From an uncultured Dialister sp. (lineage in GTDB: Bacteria; Bacillota; Negativicutes; Veillonellales; Dialisteraceae): a DNA stretch of 35,175 bases. The position numbers were made by a program, and so were the translations under genes. Below, piece by piece: positions 29,301 through 35,175 of this stretch (its first letter is position 1; the number at the start of each line of letters is the position of its first letter). The notes under the pieces were generated by a model. It was not told the origin of the DNA and searched no databases. It was given only the letters and a program-made list of their open reading frames with translations. Where the stretch lies: NCBI GenBank assembly GCA_900545365.1, contig UQYL01000015.1, positions 1-35,175 of the forward strand, written 5' to 3'.

Positions 29301-30551
29301 TCAGCGGCGGACCCAGCGGCGGGTGAAGAGAGTCTGTCTGTAGTGGGAAAGCTCTTCTTTCGCTTCGGGGAGATCGTCCGCTTTCTGAAGGAGGGCGACG
29401 CCTTTGTCGATGTCTTCCGGGCCGCCTTTGCCGTGGCAGTACATCCAGCCGAGGAGGTAAAACGCGTCGGGGCAGTCCCAGTCGACGCGCTCCAGGTACG
29501 TCCGGGCGGCGGCGTAGTCCTGCTCCGTGCCGTAGCCGAAGGCGCAGCAGAAGCCGAGATAGTACGCGGCCTGATTCTGGTCGGACAGTTCGTCGGCTTT
29601 TTGGAAAAGCTGAAACGCTTTTTCATAGTCCTGCGGGACGCCTTGGCCGAAGTAGTACAGCTGGCCCAGCCGGATATAACAGGCGTCGTTTTTGATATAA
29701 GAAGCGCGGATGCCGCGGCGGTAGTATTCCGCAGCGCGGGCTTCGTCTTTCGGGCCGCCCAGGCCGTATTCCCAGGCGTAGCCCGCCCAGTAGAAGGCGC
29801 GGGGCTCTCCCCGTTCGGCCGCTGTCCGGTGGAGGGCGTACCCTTCTTCTTCACGCCCGTCGCCGCACAGGTCGCAGGCATAGAAATACTGGTAATTCGG
29901 AAAGCCCAGCTCCGCGCCGAGGCGGTCGAGTTCGAGCTCTTTTTCCGGGCGCGGCGGGACGAGATCTTTCTCGCCTTCGCTGTAGAGGTGGATGAGATTG
30001 GTGCCGCTCGCGGCGCAGCCTGCCCGGAAAGAAGAGAGATACCATGACTCGCACTGGAGGAAGCGGCTCCGGAGGTAGAGCCGGGAGGCGTCGTCATCGG
30101 GGAAATCGCCCGCTCCCCGCTGCTCGATGCGGAGGAAGTCCCACCAGTAGTACACATTGCCGATGACCATCTGGCAGAAGGGATCGCCCTGTTCCGCTCC
30201 GCCCAGGACGATGCGGAAGGGCACGCTGAGATCCGAAAAGGGCATGGCCCGCTCCAGATCTTCATCCATCACGCCGCTGCGCATGGCGGTGAGCGCGGCC
30301 ATGGCGCTGCCGCCCAGCACGGCCTGCCGCATCAGCGCGTCGCCCCGCTCGGCATCGACGGGGAACTGGTGGCCCAGCCAGGTATATTCCGGGCCGTAGA
30401 GGCAGCGCGCGAGGACGCAGCAGGCGTCGGCGTCTCCTCTCCGGGCGGCCTCTTCAAGAATGTCGAGACCTTCCTGCCCGCGCCCGGCGGCGAGGTCATA
30501 ATAAATGCAGCGGAGAGCGGTCTCCACATCATCGCTGAAAAACTGTCCCAT
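29301..30551 (-). CDS. Sel1/TPR-like repeat protein, cytosolic
   Basis: A 416-residue helical-repeat protein with no signal peptide. The clearest Sel1-like repeats are in the C-terminal third: YIRLGQLYYFGQGVPQDYEKAFQLFQKA, AAYYLGFCCAFGYGTEQDYAAARTYLE and AFYLLGWMYCHGKGGPEDIDKGVALLQKA; each has the A/G-x-x-Y/F-x-G-x-G-x-D-x-x-x-A form. Earlier parts have degenerate copies (EEGYALHRTAAERGEPRAFYWAGYAWEYGLGG). Sel1 proteins act as protein-binding scaffolds in signalling. The start at 30551 follows GGAGAAAGG; a frame to 30614 has no site. The protein is rich in Cys, Tyr and Asp. The binding partner is unknown. Confidence 0.85.
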   Translation of the reverse strand: MGQFFSDDVETALRCIYYDLAAGRGQEGLDILEEAARRGDADACCVLARCLYGPEYTWLGHQFPVDAERGDALMRQAVLGGSAMAALTAMRSGVMDEDLERAMPFSDLSVPFRIVLGGAEQGDPFCQMVIGNVYYWWDFLRIEQRGAGDFPDDDASRLYLRSRFLQCESWYLSSFRAGCAASGTNLIHLYSEGEKDLVPPRPEKELELDRLGAELGFPNYQYFYACDLCGDGREEEGYALHRTAAERGEPRAFYWAGYAWEYGLGGPKDEARAAEYYRRGIRASYIKNDACYIRLGQLYYFGQGVPQDYEKAFQLFQKADELSDQNQAAYYLGFCCAFGYGTEQDYAAARTYLERVDWDCPDAFYLLGWMYCHGKGGPEDIDKGVALLQKADDLPEAKEELSHYRQTLFTRRWVRR

Positions 30552-30764
30552 CGGTCTTTCTCCTTTCTCCGGCGCGCGGCCCGGCGGGATAGAAAATTCC
30601 CCGCGGGCAAACAATGGAATGGCGCGGCAGAAACTGATGTTTCTTTCGGTACCCTTAAAACCATGATATACTATATATGAAAGGTATGAAAGGATTTGTT
30701 TCGGGAATGGAGCGAAGAAATGAATCCTTTTATAGCTGATTTAAATTTTTCGATAAGTCTGCTC

Positions 30765-30793
30765 TTTATTTATCTTTGGAATACACGTATAAT
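30765..30793 (+). promoter_or_regulatory. Promoter of the alcohol dehydrogenase gene
   Basis: TATAAT (30788-30793) with TTTATT at -35 (30765-30770) and a 17-base spacer. The predicted leader is about 90 bases. Confidence 0.6.
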
Positions 30794-30824
30794 AGGTAAA
30801 ACGCAGCATTAATGTATGCTCATT

Positions 30825-30868
30825 GACGGCGGACGGATTTTCAGCCGGGGTGCCGGCGCGCCGCCGTC
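30825..30868 (+). promoter_or_regulatory. GC-rich hairpin in the alcohol dehydrogenase leader
   Basis: Outer stem GACGGCGG (30825-30832) / CCGCCGTC (30861-30868) encloses GCCGG/CCGGC (30844-30848 and 30853-30857). It ends 9 bases before the ribosome site GGAGGTG. It may stabilise the mRNA or control access to the site. Confidence 0.5.
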
Positions 30869-30889
30869 CGATTTAATGGAGGTGTCAAT

Positions 30890-32065
30890 ATGAACAGTTT
30901 CCGTTTCACTCTGCCGAGAGATCTTTATGCGGGTCCGGACGCGATTGAAGAATTGAAGGTCCTGAAAGGCCGCAAGAGAGCGATCATCTGCACCGGCGGC
31001 GGCTCCATGCGCCGCGGCGGTTTCTTGCAGCATGTGGAAAAAGTCTGCCAGGACGCGGGCCTTGAAACGAAGGTCTTTGAAGGCATCCAGCCGGATCCGT
31101 CCATTGAATCCGTGTATGACGGCGCGAAGATGATGCGCGAATTTGAACCGGATGTGATCATCGCCATCGGCGGCGGCTCTCCGATCGACGCGGCAAAAGC
31201 GATGTGGGTCTTCTATGAACACCCGGAACTGACTTTCGACGATATCAAAGATCCCTTCTCCATCCCGCAGCTCCGCAATAAGGCGATCTTCGTGGCGATC
31301 CCGTCCACCAGCGGCACCGCTTCCGAAGTGACGGCTTTCTCCGTCATCACCGATTATTCCACGGGCATCAAGTATCCGCTGGCCGATTTCAATCTGACCC
31401 CGGATATCGCCGTCCTCGATACGAACGTGCCGGAAACGATGCCTTACAAGCTGGCCGCTCACACCGGTATGGACGCGCTCACCCACGCGACGGAAGCGTA
31501 TGTATCCAAATTTGCGAACGGCTTCACCGATCCGCTGGCGAAGCAGGCCGTCTCCGATATCTTTGACTGCCTCGCGGAATCCTGCGCCGGGGATAAGGAA
31601 GCCCGCGCGAAGATGCACATCGCGCAGTGCCTTGCCGGCATGGCCTTCTCCAACGCGCTCCTCGGCATCACCCACAGCCTGGCTCACAAGATCGGCGCGA
31701 TCTTCCACATTCCCCACGGCTGCTGCAACGCGATCCTGCTGCCCTATGTCATCCAGTTCAATAAGAAAGTCTGCCTCGCGCGCTATGCCGATCTGGCCCG
31801 CGCCGCCGGCATCCCCGGCCGCACGGACGCGCAGCTCGTCGTAAATTATGAAAAGGCGATCCAGGCGATGAATAAGGAACTGGGCATTGCCAATTCCTTC
31901 CAGGAACACGGCGTGACCGAAGAAATGTATCTGGAACACAAGGACGCCATCGCTCACAACGCGGTGCTCGACGCATGCACCCCGGAAAATCCGCGTGAAG
32001 TGGATGATGAGCTCATGGGCAAGATCCTTGAATGCGCTTACTACGGCAGAAAGGTCACTTTCTGA
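30890..32065 (+). CDS. Iron-containing alcohol dehydrogenase
   Basis: A 391-residue group III (iron-activated) dehydrogenase, interconverting alcohols and aldehydes with NAD(P)H. The nucleotide site is IIAIGGGSPIDAAKAM (about 88-103), then IPSTSGTASEVTAFSVI. Metal ligands lie in the usual places: Asp and His in HTGMDALTHATEAYVS (about 190), and two His in GITHSLAHKIGAIFHIPHGCCNAILLP (about 262-288). The length is normal. Codon use leans to ATC, AAG and CTG with fewer rare codons than neighbours, suggesting strong expression. GGAGGTG precedes the ATG. The substrate may be ethanol, butanol or a diol; the family alone does not decide. Stand-alone, with its own promoter and terminator. Confidence 0.93.
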   Translation: MNSFRFTLPRDLYAGPDAIEELKVLKGRKRAIICTGGGSMRRGGFLQHVEKVCQDAGLETKVFEGIQPDPSIESVYDGAKMMREFEPDVIIAIGGGSPIDAAKAMWVFYEHPELTFDDIKDPFSIPQLRNKAIFVAIPSTSGTASEVTAFSVITDYSTGIKYPLADFNLTPDIAVLDTNVPETMPYKLAAHTGMDALTHATEAYVSKFANGFTDPLAKQAVSDIFDCLAESCAGDKEARAKMHIAQCLAGMAFSNALLGITHSLAHKIGAIFHIPHGCCNAILLPYVIQFNKKVCLARYADLARAAGIPGRTDAQLVVNYEKAIQAMNKELGIANSFQEHGVTEEMYLEHKDAIAHNAVLDACTPENPREVDDELMGKILECAYYGRKVTF

Positions 32066-32082
32066 TCGGCCTGCCTGTGAGA

Positions 32083-32116
32083 AAGACCCGTACCGGTGCC
32101 CCGGCGCGGGTCTTTT
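32083..32116 (+). terminator. Terminator of the alcohol dehydrogenase gene
   Basis: Stem AAGACCCG (32083-32090) / CGGGTCTT (32107-32114) followed by TTT. Confidence 0.85.
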
Positions 32117-32297
32117 TGCGTGTTTTAGGCAGAGAGCTTTCGTTTTTTGGCGTGCAGATATGCTATACTATAATTAGACTGAAAAAACAGAGAGAAAGAC
32201 ATTTAAATCAGACAGGAACGGCATCGTCCTGCCGCAGGGCATGCCGGGAGTACGGCCGCCCACGCTGACCGCCATGTCTTGCAGGGAGGGATTGATC

Positions 32298-33365
32298 ATG
32301 TCAGGGGTAAATCGGTTTCGCGGTATGTTTCTGGCGGAAGCCTGCGGGGACGCGCTCGGGTTTCCCCTGGAAAAGCTGTCGGTAGCGCAGATCGTCCGGC
32401 AGTACGGTCCTTACGGGCTGCGGACGCTGGTGCGGCTCCGGAAGAACCGCTTCGAGGCGCAGTTCTCCGCGGGGACGCAGCTCATGCTGGCCGCGGCGGA
32501 CGGCATCCTCTGGGCGGACGCGAAGGCGCTGGACTGCTCGGAAGGGATCTACCGCGGATACATGCGCTGGTACTACAGCCAGACCGGCGAGGAGCCCCGG
32601 CGGGGGCAGCGCACGTGGCTGCGCCGCCAGCCTCATGAGCGGGATTTCTGCCTCGTGCGGGAGAAATTCATGCATACCCGGCGGAGCGGCGGAGAGATGA
32701 CGCTCGCCGCGCTCTCCAATGCGGAGCGGGGCTCTCTGAAGAATCATGTGAACGATGCCCAGGACAGCGAGGCCCTGGCCCGGAGCGGCCCCATCGGCCT
32801 CTTCTGCGCGGGCCGGCCGAAAGAGGCTTTTTATGAAGGCGTGCGGTGCGCGCTTCTGACGCACACCCATCCCGTGTCGTACATCTCGGCGGCGGCGCTG
32901 GCCGCGCTGATCGCGGCGCTGGCAGGGGGCGAATCGCTGCCGAAGTCGCTCGCGGCGGTGGCGCACCTCCTTTCTACGGCGGATCACACCGATGAGGTCA
33001 TGGCTTCTCTGGAAGCGGCCATCCAGCAGGCGAACGCGCATCCCGCGGGAAAGGGCGACGTATGGGATCATCTGGACAGCATCCATTCTCTTGGAACGGG
33101 AGATGCGGCCAATGAAGCGCTGGCGATCGCCGTGTACTGCGTGATGGCCTGCGACGATCCTTTCGAGGCGGTCGTGGCGGCGGCGAATCACGGCGGACGG
33201 AGCAGCGTGACGGCAGCCGCGGCAGGCGCCATAGAAGGCGTGCGCTTCGGCGAGAGCTTCCTGCCGGGATCGTGGCTGGAGCATCTCGAAAGGGCCGATT
33301 TCATCGGAATGGTGGGCGATAAAGTGTGCCTCGCCCACGACCGGCACCAGGCAGGAAACGCATAA
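32298..33365 (+). CDS. ADP-ribosylglycohydrolase-fold protein, metal site lost
   Basis: A 355-residue protein of the DraG/ARH family. The family start FRGMFLAEACGDALGFPLEKLS (about 7-28) is intact, as are YGPYGLRTL and the HTHPVSYISAAALAALIAAL helix. Active members bind two Mg through Asp residues in SDDTQ and HSGDSDST. Here the matching places read SAGTQ (about 58-62) and NHGGRSSVT (about 298-306), so all four Asp are missing. The protein is therefore likely catalytically dead or altered, perhaps a binder of ADP-ribosylated targets. The start at 32298 follows GGGAGGG; a frame to 32241 was rejected. It stands alone between terminators. Confidence 0.8.
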   Translation: MSGVNRFRGMFLAEACGDALGFPLEKLSVAQIVRQYGPYGLRTLVRLRKNRFEAQFSAGTQLMLAAADGILWADAKALDCSEGIYRGYMRWYYSQTGEEPRRGQRTWLRRQPHERDFCLVREKFMHTRRSGGEMTLAALSNAERGSLKNHVNDAQDSEALARSGPIGLFCAGRPKEAFYEGVRCALLTHTHPVSYISAAALAALIAALAGGESLPKSLAAVAHLLSTADHTDEVMASLEAAIQQANAHPAGKGDVWDHLDSIHSLGTGDAANEALAIAVYCVMACDDPFEAVVAAANHGGRSSVTAAAAGAIEGVRFGESFLPGSWLEHLERADFIGMVGDKVCLAHDRHQAGNA

Positions 33366-33368
33366 AAA

Positions 33369-33400
33369 TAAAAAAGCAGCCTTTACAGGCTGCTTTTTTT
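33369..33400. terminator. Bidirectional terminator after the liv operon
   Basis: Stem AGCAGCCT/AGGCTGCT with loop TTAC, and A and T runs on the two sides. It serves livF and the convergent ADP-ribosylglycohydrolase-like gene. Confidence 0.9.
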
Positions 33401-33408
33401 GCGCCTTC

Positions 33409-34119
33409 TCAGCCGCCGAGATAGACTTTCTGCACTTCTTCCGAAGAAGCCAGCTCGGCGCCGGTCCCTTCGAGGGAGATGGTGCCGGTCTCGAGGACGT
33501 AGGCATAGTCCGCGATGGAGAGCGCCATGCGGGCGTTCTGCTCGACGAGGAGGACCGTCGTTCCGCCTTCGTTGAGCTTCTGGATGATATGGAAGATCTC
33601 CTGGACGAAGATGGGGGAGAGCCCCATGGACGGCTCGTCGAGGAGGAGGACTTTCGGCCGGCTCATGAGAGCGCGGCCCATGGCGAGCATCTGCTGTTCG
33701 CCGCCGGACAAAGTTCCGGCCCGCTGGAAGGTCCGTTCTTTCAGCCGGGGGAAGGACTGAAAGATGGCCTCCAGATCGGCCCGTATACCTTCTTTGTCGC
33801 TGCGGAGAAAGGCGCCCAGTTCGAGGTTTTCCATGACGGTGAGGGGCGCGAAAATGCGCCGCCCTTCCGGGACCTGGGAGATGCCCGCCCTGACGATGTC
33901 CTGGGCTTTCAGCTCGTGGAGCGGCTTGCCGCGGTACAGGATGGCGCCGTCTTTCGGATGGAGAAGCCCGGATATAGTACGGAGGGTGGTCGTCTTGCCG
34001 GCGCCGTTGGCGCCGATGAGCGCGACGATCTGGCCCTCATCCACTTTGAGTGAGATGCCTTTCAGGGCATGGATGGCCCCGTAGTAGACATGCAGGTGAT
34101 CGATTTCAAGAAGCGCCAT
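33409..34119 (-). CDS. livF: Branched-chain amino acid ABC transporter ATPase LivF
   Basis: A 236-residue ABC ATPase. Walker A is GANGAGKTT (about 37-45), then QVPEGRRIFAPLTVMENLELGAF, typical of LivF. The signature is LSGGEQQMLAMGRAL (about 138-152), Walker B is VLLLDEPSMGLSP (about 160) and the switch His is replaced in the usual LivF way by VEQN. It drives uptake of leucine, isoleucine and valine, though some relatives carry urea or other amides. It starts 1 base after livG, with GGAGGGATAA in the livG end as ribosome site. Confidence 0.94.
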   Translation of the reverse strand: MALLEIDHLHVYYGAIHALKGISLKVDEGQIVALIGANGAGKTTTLRTISGLLHPKDGAILYRGKPLHELKAQDIVRAGISQVPEGRRIFAPLTVMENLELGAFLRSDKEGIRADLEAIFQSFPRLKERTFQRAGTLSGGEQQMLAMGRALMSRPKVLLLDEPSMGLSPIFVQEIFHIIQKLNEGGTTVLLVEQNARMALSIADYAYVLETGTISLEGTGAELASSEEVQKVYLGG

Positions 34120-34120
34120 G

Positions 34121-34888
34121 TTATCCCTCCGTTCCCAGATAGGCCTTGATGACGGCCGGGTTGTTTTTGATCTCCTCCGGCAGGCCTTCGGCGAGGATCT
34201 TGCCGTAGTCGAGCACGTAGATGCGTTCGCAGATCTGCATGACGAGGGCCATGTCGTGCTCGATGAGGAGGATGGAGAGGTGGTAGGTGTCGCGGATCCA
34301 TCGGATCATGTCGGTGAGTTCCTGCGTCTCCTGGGGATTCATGCCCGCCGCCGGTTCGTCGAGAAGGAGGAGCCGGGGACGGGTGGCAAGGGCGCGGGCG
34401 ATCTCGAGACGCCGCTGCTGGCCGTAAGGGAGGTTTTTGGCCTGTTCGGAGGCAATGTCTTCGAGCTTGAAGGCCCGGAGGAGCTCCCGCGCTTTTTCGT
34501 CGATGATCTGTTCTTCCCGGCCGTAGCGGCCGAGACGGAGGATGGCTTCGGGGAAGGAGTAGCTCGCGTGGAGCGTGAAGGCGATCTTCACGTTTTCCAG
34601 CGCGGTGAGTTCTCCGAAGAGCCGGATGTTCTGGAAGGTCCGGGCGATGCCCAGGGCCGTGATCTGATAGGGTTTTCTGCCGGTGATGTCTTTGCCTCCG
34701 AAGAGGATCTTTCCCGTGGTGGGGGTGTAGACGCCGGTCAGAAGGTTGAATGCGGTGGTCTTGCCTGCGCCGTTTGGGCCGATGAGGCCGATGATCTCTC
34801 CTTCGTCGATGTGGATGAGGAAGTTCTGCACGGCTTTGATGCCGCCGAAGGATTTGGACAGGTCAGTCGTTTCCAGCAGCGTCGCCAT
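34121..34888 (-). CDS. livG: Branched-chain amino acid ABC transporter ATPase LivG
   Basis: A 255-residue ABC ATPase. Walker A GPNGAGKTT (about 37-45) is followed by FNLLTGVYTPTTGKILFGGKDITG and ALGIARTFQNIRLF, the LivG form of the Q-loop. The ABC signature is LPYGQQRRLEIARAL, the altered LivG version of LSGGQ; Walker B is LLLLDEPAAGMNPQE and the switch is LIEHDM. It pairs with LivF beneath the LivHM membrane unit. It overlaps the end of livM by 26 bases. Gene order livM-livG-livF is conventional; livH and the binding protein would lie beyond the window. Confidence 0.95.
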   Translation of the reverse strand: MATLLETTDLSKSFGGIKAVQNFLIHIDEGEIIGLIGPNGAGKTTAFNLLTGVYTPTTGKILFGGKDITGRKPYQITALGIARTFQNIRLFGELTALENVKIAFTLHASYSFPEAILRLGRYGREEQIIDEKARELLRAFKLEDIASEQAKNLPYGQQRRLEIARALATRPRLLLLDEPAAGMNPQETQELTDMIRWIRDTYHLSILLIEHDMALVMQICERIYVLDYGKILAEGLPEEIKNNPAVIKAYLGTEG

Positions 34889-35175
34889 GGATCTTCCCCT
34901 CCTTTCTGCGTTTTATGAGACGGGCGAGAAGAAGAGAGGCTTCTTCTTTGCCGAAGAGTCCCTGCGGACGGAAGAGCATGAGAAGGATGAGGCAGAGGGC
35001 GTAGATGATCATGCGCACTTCCGGGTAATCGGCCAGGGCCGCTGTGAGGAGGGTGATGAGGGCAGCGCCGGTGATGGAGCCGGTCATGGACCCGAGGCCT
35101 CCGAGGACGACCATGGTGAGGTAGTTGTAGGAGTTCTGGAGCCCCAGGGTGTCCAGGACCTTGACCGCCACCGTG
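34863..35175 (-). CDS. livM: Branched-chain amino acid ABC permease LivM, C-terminal part
   Basis: Only the last 103 or so residues are present; the gene runs off the right edge. The segment NYLTMVVLGGLGSMTGSITGAALITLLTAAL is the conserved permease region of LivM that contacts the ATPases, and LILLMLFRPQGLFGKEE is the typical last helix and tail. It overlaps the livG start. Partial at its 5' end because of the window, not because of damage. Confidence 0.9.
   Translation of the reverse strand, partial: TVAVKVLDTLGLQNSYNYLTMVVLGGLGSMTGSITGAALITLLTAALADYPEVRMIIYALCLILLMLFRPQGLFGKEEASLLLARLIKRRKEGKIHGDAAGND

Larger units (their letters stand above)
30552..30889. other. Intergenic region between the Sel1 and alcohol dehydrogenase genes
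   Basis: About 340 gene-free bases, AT-rich in the middle. It contains a 42-base hairpin, AAAGGATT (30689-30696) / AATCCTTT (30723-30730), with an inner TTCG/CGAA pair, then the dehydrogenase promoter and a GC-rich structured leader. No reading frame with a ribosome site is seen. Confidence 0.5.

Noticed and set aside
32298..33365. Calling this gene an active ADP-ribosylglycohydrolase.
   Set aside because: The four metal-binding Asp positions are replaced, so activity should not be assumed from the fold.
1..35175. CRISPR arrays, transposases, integrases or prophage genes.
   Set aside because: No regularly spaced direct repeats and no such proteins were seen on either strand.

Overview
The window looks like chromosomal DNA from a GC-rich diderm Firmicute of the class Negativicutes (Veillonella/Dialister/Selenomonas relatives); the genus cannot be fixed from sequence reading alone. 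Firmicute-type RNA regulation (a T-box leader, a cobalamin riboswitch) and BioW-type biotin synthesis sit next to true outer-membrane genes: an SLH-domain porin of the OmpM type and a TonB-dependent receptor. No phage, insertion sequence, integrase or CRISPR array was seen. Genes are compact, with good Shine-Dalgarno sites, many near-consensus sigma-70 promoters with 17-bp spacers, and strong hairpin terminators.

Layout, left to right. 1-1263: a palindromic repeat, a cupin gene and a DtxR/MntR-family regulator. 1478-5548: a strong promoter and a complete T-box leader with a probable leucine (CTC) specifier, reading into a PEP mutase/isocitrate lyase-family enzyme and a full TRAP transporter (dctP-dctQ-dctM). 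5694-8208: a LysR regulator divergent from an MFS transporter. 8291-9565: SLH porin. 9732-10327: a very small protein translationally coupled to a small exported protein. 10527-11438: a radical SAM protein. 11486-14037: a MarR regulator, then an operon yitT-like / exported protein / GNAT. 14145-14999: ispE. 15057-17882: two tandem brnQ paralogues. 18227-19984: MFS transporter and MarR regulator. 20062-23344: cobalamin riboswitch, btuB-like receptor and btuF-like lipoprotein. 23396-24331: LysR. 24556-26539: KtrB/KtrA potassium uptake. 26540-29067: a biotin operon (bioW-bioF-small membrane protein) with two BirA-like operators. 29088-29162: tRNA-Gly(CCC). 29301-30551: Sel1-repeat protein. 30890-32065: iron alcohol dehydrogenase. 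32298-33365: an ADP-ribosylglycohydrolase-like protein that has lost its metal-binding aspartates. 33409-35175: livF, livG and the end of livM, cut by the window edge.

Two themes stand out. First, branched-chain amino acids: a probable leucine T-box, two BrnQ carriers and a Liv ABC transporter lie within 35 kb. The T-box in front of a lyase-family enzyme and a TRAP transporter is the most unusual arrangement; it suggests the cell imports and processes an organic acid when charged tRNA-Leu is short. Second, vitamins: cobalamin uptake is under a riboswitch, and a pimelate-to-KAPA module is under BirA-like control with a coupled membrane protein that could import the precursor. All function assignments come from motifs and family knowledge; no database search or folding program was run.
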